Assembly: GCA_015039465.1 (NCBI GenBank)
Contig: MU130157.1
Location: 259,186-323,185 of the forward strand
Origin: Phlegmacium glaucopus
Taxonomy: Eukaryota > Basidiomycota > Agaricomycetes > Agaricales > Cortinariaceae
DNA length: 64,000 bases
Direction: 5' to 3'
Within the stretch, counting starts at the first letter, position 1, and each line of letters opens with the position of its first letter. Shown here one piece after another: positions 1 through 10,367 of the stretch. The notes beneath the pieces are model-generated. The model had not been told where the DNA came from. It saw only the letters and a list, made by a program, of their open reading frames with translations, and did not search any database. The position numbers and the translations under genes were made by a program.

Positions 1-629
1 GCCGTGATGGTTTGGAGGGTGGGTCGATAGGATTCAGGTAAGGACGTCATTATGATGGTATTGAATCTCGAATCTGACAGTGTTGAACCCATGGATATTA
101 GGTTATCGCGACGTCGTAGCATTAACTGAAAATGATGCTTAAGTTCAGTGAGGTGAACCTTTGGATCTTCGTTTTCGCAGAGCTTCATGCTGGCCAATTG
201 GTCTTCCGCGTCAAGCAGGTAAAGTGTACTCTTCGTGGTGGCATCGGCTTTGACAACATCCCACATTTCTTTCGCAGTCTCGAGGTTCTTTATTTTCGCT
301 CCAAGACGAGGTGAAGTTGTCGAAAGTATGATGTGTTGAGCCAGGTATTCTCGTTTTTCGAACTCTGATATCCGGGCTTCTTTTATCTCAATTTGTTCTT
401 CCGTAGCTTGGGTTTTTCCATCTGCTAAGACTGGATTACCATCAAGCGTTTTAAACGGCCTAGGCGCGGCAGTAGTGCCTTCGACGTGTCTCCATAAACC
501 CTTGGACCCCATCGCTCTTCGTACCCTTGGTTGGTAATCCGACCAGTTGCTTCCGTCATCTCGGAGCTTAGGAACTTGAAGGCTTGGTGATTCAGAGTTG
601 GAGTTTGTTGATAGGTCTTCGGGGCCCAT
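1..629 (-). CDS. Copia-type retrotransposon gag polyprotein, N-terminal part (runs off window)
   Basis: Reading the minus strand from an ATG at 627-629 gives an uninterrupted frame to the left edge, about 209 residues. The protein resembles the UBN2-like gag of fungal Ty1/Copia elements: a short polar N-terminus, then a region with the motifs GSNWSDYQ and GLWRHVEG, then EYLAQHIILST, TAKEMWDVVK, YLLDAEDQLASMKL and SLPESYRPTLQTI. In intact elements this domain forms the particle and is followed by zinc knuckle, protease, integrase and RT/RNase H, which would lie outside the window. No stop or frameshift is visible, so this part could still be functional. The ATG lies just past a likely LTR end (about 638), as expected for a 5' leader carrying a primer-binding site. 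Confidence 0.85.
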   Translation of the reverse strand, partial: MGPEDLSTNSNSESPSLQVPKLRDDGSNWSDYQPRVRRAMGSKGLWRHVEGTTAAPRPFKTLDGNPVLADGKTQATEEQIEIKEARISEFEKREYLAQHIILSTTSPRLGAKIKNLETAKEMWDVVKADATTKSTLYLLDAEDQLASMKLCENEDPKVHLTELKHHFQLMLRRRDNLISMGSTLSDSRFNTIIMTSLPESYRPTLQTIT

Positions 630-639
630 AACCTGTTGA

Positions 640-829
640 AGTATTTCGCAGTTGAACTAAAATGACTAAAATGAATGTATAATGTCTCAACTTCAATTCG
701 AAGTTGGAGTTGGTATAAAATAAATACCTAAAATGAATGTATAACTAAATGATATTAGTGAATGTTTTAGTATAGTAAATAGGTATACTACTCACTGTCT
801 CAACTTCAATTCGAAGTTGAGACTCCTAA
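640..829 (-). repeat. Probable truncated LTR of the Copia element
   Basis: AT-rich non-coding sequence lies directly upstream of the gag start in gag orientation. It holds two copies of a near-palindrome (TGTCTCAACTTCAATTCGAA core, at 683-706 and 796-823) and two copies of CTAAAATGAATGTATAA (about 666-682 and 729-746). The gag-proximal end reads ...TTCAACA on the minus strand, then GGTTATGGGCC, which fits an LTR terminus followed by a primer-binding site. The outer end appears lost near 829, where LINE-associated sequence begins. The boundaries are inferred. Confidence 0.5.
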
Positions 830-891
830 ATAAAAACACGAAGCAAATAACTGAGCGCGATTATGTAATCTTGCTCAGGGACTCGATAGAT

Positions 892-3181
892 CAAAAGATA
901 AAGATAAAGATAAAGAAGAATGAACGAGATCTACTCGCCATATCTCAACAGATTTGACTGGTCCTCCCTTCATAATTCGAGGTTCGAAATCGACAAGCTG
1001 GCAGTAACACACTTCTCAAGGACGCAAGTTATCGACCCAGCAAACAGCAAGCGACAGCTGCCTCCTCCATGCCCTGAGCTCAGGCTTAGGGGGAAGCCCA
1101 TCAAAGTAGCGCAGAGCTATAAGTATTTGGGGATACACATTGACAGTCAATTGCGGTGGACAGAACAGATGCACAAAGCGATTGCCAAGCAACAAGCTGG
1201 GTGCTCCTGTATCAACGACTCACTAGATCGGCAACAGGGATGCTACCGAAGTTCATGCGGCAGCTATATCTCTCCGTCGCAGTCCCCAAAATGACCTATG
1301 GGCTCGACACTTGGTACACACCACCTCATAAAGAAGTAGGCAAAAAGAGGAACTCGGGCTCTGTCAAGGCATTGAGAGAGTTCGAGAAGCTACAGAGGAT
1401 CGCTACGTTAGCGATCACAGGTGCTCTGCGCTCTTCCCTGACGGATCTTTTGGACGCTCACTCAGGTTTGCTGCCCATGGATCTGCTGCTAAAAAAGATC
1501 TGTTTTAGGGCGTTGGTAAGGCTCAGCACCTTGCCACCAACTAACCCAGCCAGCAAGCAGTTAGCTCAGTACTACAATCATCCAGCAAAAACTCACGTCA
1601 CAAACACTCAGAGCCTCTTGAAGCTATTCAAAATCAACCCTAACCAAGTAGAGAAGATCACTCCGATGACCCGGTTCACGACACAGCCACCACAAATCAC
1701 CACACACATATCAAGAAGTAAAGAAGAATCCATCAAGCAGGAAAAGAACGACACATCTGACATTCGTATCTATGCGGACGGCTCAACTTCAGATGGAGGC
1801 ATGGGGGCAGCAGCAGTCTTGTATCGCACTTGACCGACACTCAACAACCAGGTTCAAATTCTGCACTACAAGCTGGGCAAAGATAGCAAATATTCAACGA
1901 AGGACACCAAGGCAGTGGGATGCGTTTTAGCGCTCTGGCTGCTTAAGGGTGAAAACCAGCTGAGTGACCGCTCCATCTCACTGTACACAGATAGTCAAGC
2001 GTTCATACAGTCAATCGGAGCAAGGAGGGCGAAATCTGGTTCCTACCTCACCGACGAGTTTATCAGAGTGGCAGAAAAGATCATTGGGAGAACGCCTCTC
2101 GAGCCTACTACTAACAGAGTCAAGGTTCGGTGGGTAGCTGCTCATAGTAACGTCATTGGCAATGAGTGAGCAGACAGAGAGGCACGCATAGCGGCAAACG
2201 TGCTAACCTCACCATCTGCTCACCTCCCTAGGATGTTTAGGCGACGCTTACCACTAAATGCCGAGCTGATCAAAGAACAGATGGTAGCTGAACTGCGCGA
2301 GGAATGGAAAGAGAAATGGAGGTTGTCCCCAAGAAAGGATAGGATGAACGCAATCGACTCAGGTTTCCCTTACGACCAGTTCAGATTGATGCAGTACAAG
2401 TTCACCCGTGCACAAAGCAGTCTCCTTTTCCAAATACGGTCTAATCATATACCGCTCAAAGTACATCTCAATTGCATTGGCAAGGCCGACACAAAGTTCT
2501 GCGACAGCTGTCACAACATCAGAAACATCAGTGTCGCAGAAACAGTAACCCACTTTCTCTTCGAGTGCCCCAGCTACAATTATGAAAGACACTCGTTGGA
2601 CGCAAAATTAGGGCGTCACTCAAGAGATCTTAGAACAATACTGTCCAACAGGGATGATACAAGCGAGCTACTCAGATTTGTGGGTCGGACGCGACGACTC
2701 CAAGCTACTTTAGGTGATGTGTCAAAATTTCGCACAGTCATAGATAGCCACCAGGATGGATAACGCGCGTTATTTTATTCATTTAGAAATTCTGCCAAAT
2801 GAAACAAGAGCTTGAAAAGAAGACAGACTAAACCTCACATCTTGCCCGCAACACGTCGGGCGCACCGCCTCCCTGGATCCACCCGTCGTACCTACTGCTC
2901 TGCAGTCGGGTACTTAACAGTTAGAGGGTGTTTCAGCCAAACCTGACATGCAACCAAAACAAAAGAAACCCGGATCGCTACCCCACCACGTCAAGCGGCG
3001 CCCATGTAAACAGCGTTTCCGTGTTGGGCTGACTGGGGATGGGTACGTTTTAGACGTACCTCAGCAGTGCAACATGGGGCCGCGGGGAGGGAGACAGGCA
3101 ATAGGGGCCTTGGTAGTATAGTCCGTAAACTAAGATTGTAAAGTCGGCATGGAGTTACGCTCCGATGACTTAAAAAAAAAA
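892..3181 (+). mobile_element. 5'-truncated non-LTR retrotransposon (LINE) with RNase H and poly(A) tail
   Basis: This is a LINE fragment. It starts beside an AAAGAT microsatellite (about 892-917), contains the degenerate C-terminal half of a reverse transcriptase and an RNase H domain, then about 400 bp of 3' untranslated sequence, and ends in ten A residues at 3172-3181. The tail abuts an MFS intron (copy A) at 3182, so the element apparently landed in that gene. RT plus RNase H in a fungus suggests the Tad1-type group, but no RT catalytic motifs remain to confirm it. No target-site duplication is visible on the 5' side, so the 5' junction was probably rearranged. Confidence 0.8.
920..2763 (+). 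pseudogene. LINE reverse transcriptase C-terminus and RNase H, inactivated
   Basis: The coding remnant lies in three pieces. 920-1190 covers the end of the RT domain (motif YKYLGIHIDSQLRW). A frameshift near 1190-1200 moves the frame to the next piece, up to a TGA at 1831-1833, which includes an RNase H start (IRIYADGSTSDGGMGAA). After that stop the frame resumes with SLYTDSQAFIQSI and VRWVAAHSNVIGNE, is broken by a second TGA at 2167-2169, and continues as ADREARIAA through a C-terminal region with a CxxC...H...C pattern (FCDSC, HFLFECP) to a stop at 2763. The conserved acidic RNase H residues are still recognisable. At least one frameshift and two nonsense codons make it non-functional. Confidence 0.85.
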
Positions 3182-3232
3182 GCTGCATAATTTTGTGTCT
3201 TTCCTTTCTCATATGTTGCGGCGTTCGCATAG

Positions 3233-4578
3233 GAGTGACGAAAAGCATGATCGTGGAGGTCCCTAAATCCTTTAGAATATGCTTGCTGCAAACTGAAAAT
3301 ATGACTAGATGCCAGTGACAGATGCTTCGAACATTGGAGATGCTTATGCTTTAGAACCTTTGATGTGGAGCGTTGGCTCAACAATTGCGTAGGTACACTA
3401 GTACTCTCGTCTTGAGGCCTGAATAACCCTACTCCTAGGCCCATAATTGGCAGTGTTCTTTCCAATCCTGCAACCAGGTGGCCAGACACTTTGGGACAGA
3501 TACATTACCTACGGCAGCATCCGTATTTCCTTCCATGCGCTACATCCGGATTCCTTGCATTTGCAGCTTTCGTAATCTCATTCTTCGGATTAAAAGAGGT
3601 ATTGATTCATAGTACTCCGGAATTATTTTTGATTTATTATGTTATCTTCAGACTTTACCTTTGCCTGTTGCAGCACCAGAACAATGCCAACTGGATGAAG
3701 TTTCATCAGACGACATAGTTATTCCCAATACCACGGCCAAGACCTCATTGATCAATCATGGAGAAAGGCTCAACTATGGCGCTACCAACACAATTGAACA
3801 CTCCCAGCCATCGTCTTCAAGTAATTCTGAGTACGATTCCTCAAGACTTGAAAGCCACACGTCATCGTTTTTGACTCGTGGACTCCCATTAATTTATTTG
3901 AACTATGCTGCCTTATCTTTCCTCGATATGGGTCATTTAGTTCTCTTACCACTTTTCTATTCCACATCTATCCTGTTGGGTGGCCTCGGTTTAGATCCGT
4001 TTAGAATTGGCGTCACGTTTGGCACTTTTGGTTGTATCAACGCTGTTATTCAGGCAAATTCCCTTGGTCCACTGATCAGGAAGTATGGAGCAAGGAAGAT
4101 GTACATCGTGTCGTTCCCTGGTGTCATCGTCTGTTTTGCTCTATACCCAGCTATGCGTCATTTCGCTCAAATTGCGGGTAGAGTGGATGGCTTTGTCGTC
4201 GCTTGCATGGTGATCCAACTAAGTTGCTACATGTGTATTTCTATTGCTTATGGTATGTGTTTTAAACTATTCATCTGGCGGTGGAAGTATTTATGAAATT
4301 TAACAGGTTCCATACAAGTTATGCTAGCACAGCATGTCGCTGATAGTGGGCATATGGGAACTTCTCTTGGGATCGGTCAGATGCTCGCCTCTGGAATGAG
4401 ATCTATTTCTCCTGTTCTCGTTTCCTCCCTTTTTTCGATCTCTTTGCAAAGAGATCTTGCAGGTGGTAACCTGGTGTTCTATATTCTTATGGGGCTGACC
4501 TTATTCTTCGTTCGCATTTTGCATTTCCTTCCTCATTCAACTGTCGACAACAATAGACAGTCACACCTGTCAGCTTAG
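3233..4578 (+). pseudogene. MFS transporter copy A, 5'-truncated by the LINE
   Basis: This is the C-terminal part of a DHA1/ZIFL-like MFS transporter paralogous to copies C and E. Exons read 3233-3258, 3309-3388, 3439-3598, 3652-4252 and 4307-4578, all with GT-AG introns at the same places as copy C. The frame is open to a TAG at 4576-4578. It lacks the first two exons, including the start codon, TM1 and the GYLSDRFGRRP loop. The LINE poly(A) sits where exon 2 should end. The membrane segments after that point are preserved, as are the linker LINHGERLNYG, RKYGARKMYIV and LAQHVADSG, suggesting recent truncation or reuse with another promoter. Without the 5' half it should not make a transporter. 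Confidence 0.85.
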
Positions 4579-4599
4579 AAACTTTAAACCTGCGCTAAT

Positions 4600-4860
4600 T
4601 AACAAGGCACTTTGTCAGCATCTGATGGAATGCAGCAAATCCTTGATATGACATGACGTATTTAGAAAATTGCTGTTTCTACAGGTGGCAAAAATGAACT
4701 TAAGTACCGCAGTACTCGTTCTCTGGCGCCCATAATAATAATAATAACTAATGTCAATAGACCAACAATAGAGGCGGCGTGAACTACTTTCAACACGTTC
4801 TGGACTTTTGGCCATTTTCTGTAGTGATCAACTCTTGAAACAAGCACTATGTTTCTTTGT
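4600..4860 (-). other. Co-duplicated 3' flank of MFS copy A with a small membrane-type ORF
   Basis: Sequence just beyond the MFS stop recurs beyond copies B, C and E. On the minus strand here, 4847-4662 gives a 61-codon frame with one strongly hydrophobic stretch (ASIVGLLTLVIIIIMGARE). The matching part of copy E is also open (ASIVGLLSLIIVIMGARDK), while copies B and C carry deletions or stops. It may be the tail-anchored C-terminus of an ancestral convergent gene that was amplified with the transporter, or simply a conserved 3' UTR. No start-to-stop gene can be built here. Confidence 0.45.
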
Positions 4861-5024
4861 AGCGTTCATGCCTTTGTTTTCATTTGCGCACTTGTTCTAT
4901 ATCATGATGGACTACTATCTCCTGCATTCTCTGGTCTTTGGTTGTTATTGCCAATTAAATGGGGACCGTTGTACTACTTAAGAACACTAAATTTATTGCA
5001 ATAGATTCCCTCCTTACGTAGGTA

Positions 5025-5576
5025 CTATACTGAGATTTGTCTCCCAAATTCCAGTAAGCCATCTTTGACAGCTGCCTTTTTCGCTCTGATTAAACTTTCC
5101 TTGAACGTCTTATCCTGCCGTGTGCTCTTCCATGCAGTTTTGTCGAGTGCTTCCCACCAATGTTCCGCAAAAGGATTTCCAGGCGCACCTGAATATCCCC
5201 GCACCTGGCATTGCATATGAGCTATCGATGCAAAGGGCAACATTAATGCCATATTCCAAGCCCTCGAGGAGATCTGGCGTATATGATGAGACCAATTTAT
5301 GCAGAAATATACAAGAAATATAATCCGCATTTTAACAGTTTTGCGCAGGATCACTTGATATTCTTTGTGCAGCAGCTCGAATTGCCCTTCATGCAGCGTG
5401 GTAGGGGCATTAATTCCCCTCGATGGGTGGTGCATACTCGATGCCGGCTCTTTTTCCCACCCGAATATAAACAATCCTCCCGATCGAGTAAGCTGCCATG
5501 CAAGCTCTGCATCGAGAACTTCGCGTATCATTGGCTTCATGAGATCCATCGAGATAGACAAAATCAAAGCCACCAT
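5025..5576 (-). CDS. Hypothetical protein, about 183 residues
   Basis: A single minus-strand frame opens with an ATG at 5574-5576 and stays open for 183 codons. I do not recognise the product. The C-terminus is rich in lysine and aromatic residues (NPFAEHWWEALDK, LIRAKKAAVKDGLLEFG). An 81-nt internal stretch beginning GTGATCC and ending CGCCAG could be a phase-0 intron; removing it keeps the frame. It lies between the MFS-A 3' flank and a kinase on the same strand. It could be a fragment of a larger gene, since a second frame in the same stretch also looks coding-like. Confidence 0.4.
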   Translation of the reverse strand: MVALILSISMDLMKPMIREVLDAELAWQLTRSGGLFIFGWEKEPASSMHHPSRGINAPTTLHEGQFELLHKEYQVILRKTVKMRIIFLVYFCINWSHHIRQISSRAWNMALMLPFASIAHMQCQVRGYSGAPGNPFAEHWWEALDKTAWKSTRQDKTFKESLIRAKKAAVKDGLLEFGRQISV

Positions 5577-5724
5577 CTTGGTTGCTTTACTAAACTGCGA
5601 CTAAATTACAAAAATTCTGACTAGTACTTGACAATGTAAATTGTAAATTACCAGTAGATTACTGGTAAAAAACTTCACGGTAAAAAACTCGAGGTTTTTT
5701 ACCCAACGCTAACCTCGGTAAGGT

Positions 5725-6735
5725 CTAGTTGGGCAATCCGATGGCTTCATACATGGCTCTCAGCTGCGCGAGGGTGGGACGATCCTCTGGTTTCTCCTGC
5801 GTGCAGGCCACAAAGATGTGGTGGAAAGGGGGTGGAGGAGGGTTGTCAAGGAGGACATCACGACTGTGAGGGTTATTGTAGAAAGAGCATTCCCACAATA
5901 GTGCCCCGAGAGCAAAGACATCGCTAGCGAAAGAGAACTTGCTGTAATCGCAGCCATCGAGCTCAAAAGCTCTGCAGTGGCCGGTGACGTTGTGACATTG
6001 GAGGTCGCAGATGACAAGTGGATCTGATTCGAGAATATTCCGCCAGGTAAGGTCGCGGTGTACGATTCCGAGTGAATGCAAATATGCGACACCATCGATA
6101 ATATCGAGCATCCATCGCTTGATATTTTGGATCCTCCCTTCGTCCGTATTTTGCATGGCGGTTGTTGGGAAAACTCGCTCAAACTTGGGAAAAACGAGAG
6201 CGCCTTCTTCCGTCCTTCCCAAAAGCTGTACGACGTGGGGGGAACTCTGGCACTGTAGCAAGTAATGGATCTCTTGCTTGTATGTTGGAGACTTGGCGAA
6301 ATGCTTTTTGGCATCGAATGCAATGGGGGGTAATTTGGCAACTTCCTTGCTGCAGTCCTCGAGATCAGGGTCAACCTCTTCATACACTGTTGGTTTCCGT
6401 TGCGTGTCACGGAAGTCGTCTCCTATGATTTCCAGGTCACAATGATAGCGAGGGAGGTCACTCTTCAACCGCAATATGTCTCCAGCAAGAGTTCCGGGAG
6501 CGCCAACGAGTTTCAAGTAGTAGGGTGGATCCCCATACCAGATCTCGGCCCCACCAGGTAGTTTGGCCGAGTCTTTGATGGTGCTCCAGAGGGGGAATTT
6601 CCTCCGCCGCTGGACCATCTCCTCTCGAACGCAGTGGACATATTCGGAAAAAGCTCCATCGTTCCAAGATCGGTTGATTGCGAGCTCTACAATACACAAT
6701 TTTGTTTCAGTGGGTTCAAGAAAAGGGGCTCTCAC
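5725..6735 (-). CDS. Protein kinase-domain protein (agaricomycete-type)
   Basis: This is an uninterrupted kinase-domain frame of about 336 residues ending at 5725. The C-terminal half carries the catalytic loop HRDLTWRN (HRDLxxxN complete), a DLQ triplet where DFG is usual, the helix-F segment SDVFALGALLWE, and a late ERPxxxQL-like segment (EDRPTLAQLR). An alpha-C-like YKQEIHYLL precedes them. The N-terminal region with WYGDPPYYLKLV is typical of a large kinase-like family in mushrooms whose substrates are unknown. The frame opens at a GTG (6735); the first in-frame ATG is at 6616-6618 (residue 40). Because conserved sequence lies before that ATG, an upstream exon joined at an AG near 6751 is likely. 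Catalysis is plausible, though the altered DFG lowers certainty. Confidence 0.75.
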   Translation of the reverse strand: MRAPFLEPTETKLCIVELAINRSWNDGAFSEYVHCVREEMVQRRRKFPLWSTIKDSAKLPGGAEIWYGDPPYYLKLVGAPGTLAGDILRLKSDLPRYHCDLEIIGDDFRDTQRKPTVYEEVDPDLEDCSKEVAKLPPIAFDAKKHFAKSPTYKQEIHYLLQCQSSPHVVQLLGRTEEGALVFPKFERVFPTTAMQNTDEGRIQNIKRWMLDIIDGVAYLHSLGIVHRDLTWRNILESDPLVICDLQCHNVTGHCRAFELDGCDYSKFSFASDVFALGALLWECSFYNNPHSRDVLLDNPPPPPFHHIFVACTQEKPEDRPTLAQLRAMYEAIGLPN

Positions 6736-7064
6736 GAACCCGGTTTGCCTTTCACTGGATTAGACATCCCTACTACTGCAGACTCTCCCATAGATAACAA
6801 GATCTGGTCAGAAGACTCCTTCGCATGCGTGATATCAACCAAGGAGGTATGATTTTCAATGACTGCAGGTTCTATAACTGGTGCATTATTCTGTGGTGGG
6901 GGTATCAATTCAAGACGAATTGGAACAGAAAAATGCCAGATGCGCGCGCACCATGAGCAAGAGCGGAGTGGCTTCGGGAACGCCAGATGTCACAAGTGAC
7001 AAGTCGCGTATCAGTGTAGATCAGTGTCCTAAATTAGGTCACATCCCTCCAATAGCCGTGCCAA

Positions 7065-8627
7065 CTGTTATTCAATGGGGCTACTTATCAGACCACTTTG
7101 GACGTAGACCTGTCTTGCTTTTAGGTCCACTTGGCTTGGCAGTTTCAATGTTTATCTTTGGTACTTCAACTACACTCGTACCCCTTGTTCTTTCTAGATG
7201 TTTTTTCAGGGTATGTTCAACGGCAACATCGGTGTGTAAAGCTGCATAATTTTGTGTCTTTTCCTTCTAATATGTTGCGGCGTTCGCATAGGAGTGACGA
7301 AAAGCATGATCGTGGAGGTCCCTAACCCTTTAGAATATGTTTGCCGTAAACTGAAAATATGACTATAGATAACAGATGCTTCGAACATTGGAGATGCTTA
7401 TGCTTTAGAACCTTTGATGTGGAGCGTTGGCTCAACAATTGCGTAGGTACGCTAGTACTCTCATCTTGAGGCCTGAATAACCCTACTCCTAGGCCCATCA
7501 TCGGCGGTGTTCTTTCCAATCCTGCAGCCAGATGGCCAGACACTTTGGGACAGATACATTACCTACGGCAACATCCGTATTTCCTTCCATGCGCTACATC
7601 CGGATCCCTTGCATTTGCAGCTTTCATAATCTCATTCTTCGGATTAAAAGAGGTATTGATTCATAGCACTCCGGAATTATTTTTGATTTACTATGTTCTC
7701 TTCAGACTTTACCTTTGCCTGTTGCAGCACCAGAACAACACCAACTGGATGAAGTTTCATCAGACATAATTATTCCCAATGCCACGGCCAAGACCTCGTT
7801 GATCAATCATGGAGAAAGGATCAACTATGGTGCCACCGACACAATTGAACACTCCCAGTCGTCTTCAAGTCATTTCGAGTACGAGCCCTCAAGACTTGAA
7901 AGCCACACGTCATCGTTTTTGATTCATGGACCCCCATCAATTTATTTGAACTATGCTGCCCTATCTTTCCTCGATATGGGTCATTTAGTTCTCTTAATAC
8001 TTTTCTATTCCACATCTATCCCGTTGGGTGGCCTTGGTTTAGATCCATTTAGAATTGGCGTCACGTTTGGCAATTTTGGCTGTATCAACGCTGTTATTCA
8101 AGCAAATGCCCTTGGGCTGACAGGAAGTATGGAGAAAGGAGGATGTATATCGTGTCGTTCCCCGGTGTCATCGTCTGTTTTGCTCTATACCCAGCTATGC
8201 GTCATTTCGCTCAAATTGCGGGGAGAGTGGATGGCTTTGCATGGTGATCCAACTAAGTTGCTACATGTGTATTTCTATTGCTTTTGGTATGTGTTTTAAA
8301 TTATTCATCTAGCGGTGGAAGTATTTATGAAATTTAACAGGTTCCATACAAGTTATGCTAGCACAGCACGTTGCTGATAGTGGGCGTATGGGAACTTCTC
8401 TTGGGATCGGTCAAATGCTTACCTCTGGAATGAGATCGATTTCTCCTGACAGTGTTCTCGTTTCATCCCTTTTTTCGATCTCCTTGCAAAGACACCTCGC
8501 AGGTGGTAACCTGGTGTTCTACATTCTTATTGGGCTGACGTTATTCTTCGTTCACACTTTGCATTTCCTTCCTCATTCGGCTGTCCAAAACAATAGACAT
8601 TCAGAGCAGGCTTTAAACCTGCGCTAA
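7065..8627 (+). pseudogene. MFS transporter copy B, inactivated
   Basis: This is a direct repeat of copies A and C beginning inside exon 2 (PTVIQWGYLSDHFGRRP) with no start codon or first exon; sequence before 7065 is unrelated. Lesions compared with copy C: two extra T in the run at about 7200 shift RCFQG to RCFFR; the exon-2 donor is altered (GGTGTGTAAAGC); about 4 nt are lost near 8113 (GLTGSMEK where C has GPLIRKYG); about 10 nt are lost near 8240; and 6 nt are added near 8450 (ISPDSVLV). The terminal exon, 8340-8627, remains open. It shares the AAAGCTGCATAA intron start with copy A, so A and B are sister duplicates. Confidence 0.88.
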
Positions 8628-8880
8628 CCAACAAGGCACTTTGTCAGCATCCGATAGATAGGCAGCAAATCCTTCGTATGACATGACCTTAGTTAGAGGT
8701 TGCTGTGTCTACAGGTCCCAAAAATGAGCTTAAGTACCAACTTGTTCTCTAGCGCCCACAATAATAATAATTAAAGATAATAGACCAACAATAGAGCTTA
8801 TAATTATTAGAAGCGGCGTGGGCTACTTTCAACACGTTCTGGAGCTTCGGCTATTTTCCCTAGTGATCAACTCCTGAGAC
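8628..8880 (-). other. Co-duplicated 3' flank of MFS copy B (degenerate)
   Basis: This matches the 3' flank of copy A, including the CAAGGCACTTTGTCAGCATC block and an AATAAT-rich stretch. On the minus strand the hydrophobic run SIVGLLSLIIIIVGARE is still readable, but an insertion splits the preceding codons and a stop follows shortly after, so it is not coding. Confidence 0.5.
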
Positions 8881-10367
8881 AAGTACTATCTTTTCGGATT
8901 TCTTTGTATTGTTCATGTTTATCACCCATCCTTGGTGGAATGAAGGACGGCGCATGTATCATTGATTTTTCATGTGAGGCAAAGGCGATGATGCCTTGGT
9001 GTCAATGTTCCCGGAACATTGTTACATCGACACATTCCCTAACTCTGCGGAATTTGCTTTCTACTACTTCTTGGTTGGTACAATTGGCTTAGCGATAACT
9101 TCCTCTACAACCATTTTTTTGGGATATTGGGGTATTCTTCAAGTTACCACTCTCCTCGTCAGCATTGGGCATGATTTTTTGGCAGGATCTTTCTGGTAAA
9201 ATCATCGAAGATGTCCGTACAACACTAGTTGAATGTTATTGGGTGGCAACCATAATGGAGGGCAGTGTTGTCAGGATTTGCACGAAGGCGGTCAACTTGG
9301 CGGTCAACTAACTAGAGCGAGGGGAATTTATTTCCCTTTCGACCTAGACCAAGATTCGACTGGTTTGTAGGCCGGATTGGCGATGGGCCTGCAATAACTG
9401 ACAGAAATCAAAATTTCCAACGTTTCCTTACCTGGATATTTATGATGCCTGACGATTTATTGAGGCGAGCCTCCTAAACTATTATACCAATCGGTCAATT
9501 TACCACAGAAGCAATGCAGCATAAAGAAATTACACTTACTTCATGGAAAGATGTTGAGTTTCAACAGCTGTTGTCGCCTCCTAATAAGCGCCGTCCTTGA
9601 ATATTTGAAACGCATAACTAGCGAGTTCTCTCAAGCAACAAGACTTTTTTTCTTCTGTCATATACACACTCCACATGCCTAATTGATAATAAATGATCTA
9701 TTTCTTTGAAATAGCCGAACGTTCCATCTCGGTCCCTTCGAGAGCCAGCTATATAGTATGTCTGCATACATCATGATGTTCATACTTAACCCTTGTGATA
9801 CAGGTGTAGATACCTGGTCACGGTCTTGTTACCTGCCCATCTACAAGCCATTAGTTCTTGTCGGGACGCGAGGCTCCCATCTAGGCTCTCCTAGACAGCC
9901 ACGATATAAGTGATGGGTTCACATTATATGTATCCTAACGCACCCTCCAGATAGGCTGAGACTGATTTGAGTGGACCGTTGCTTTCACTCAGATCCGAGT
10001 TCCGGCCCAGAGGAGCAACGACATCAATTTGTTCCAGAGATCTAGACATTCCGAACAACAATTCAGCGGCGATCAAGGTTCCAGATATACATCCCGTTGG
10101 CAATAACCCTCAGAGCTGAAAGCAAACAAATACATAGGCATATTGGATTCTAAAAGATCAACATTCATCTTCCTGATCGTTTGAGCGAGTGCTTACCTCC
10201 AAGCCAAAACCTCTTCCTTGAGCAAACCCCCATTTCCTGTGGCCTGAACCCTGAGCTTATTGGCAAAGGAAAAGTCACATCGGCCACAGCGCGACCAATT
10301 AGGATTATTATGTCTAAGATGTATCCCTGCAACTTCCCAGGTCTGACCTAGTCCTGTTTTTACCGCG
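8881..10367. other. Intergenic, no supported gene
   Basis: About 1.5 kb in which no open frame has convincing coding character. A 58-codon stop-free run on the minus strand (about 10105-9930) lies after a GTAAGC...TTTCAG intron-like segment, but it is preceded by an in-frame stop and has no recognisable domain. The region may contain old, unrecognised transposon sequence. Confidence 0.4.

Noticed and set aside
920..2763. Recoded (read-through) stops in the LINE
   Set aside because: A frameshift plus two different stop contexts and a missing 5' half make decay a simpler explanation.
9930..10300. Possible two-exon minus-strand gene ending in a 58-codon run
   Set aside because: The run after the intron-like segment is preceded by an in-frame TGA and leads nowhere recognisable.
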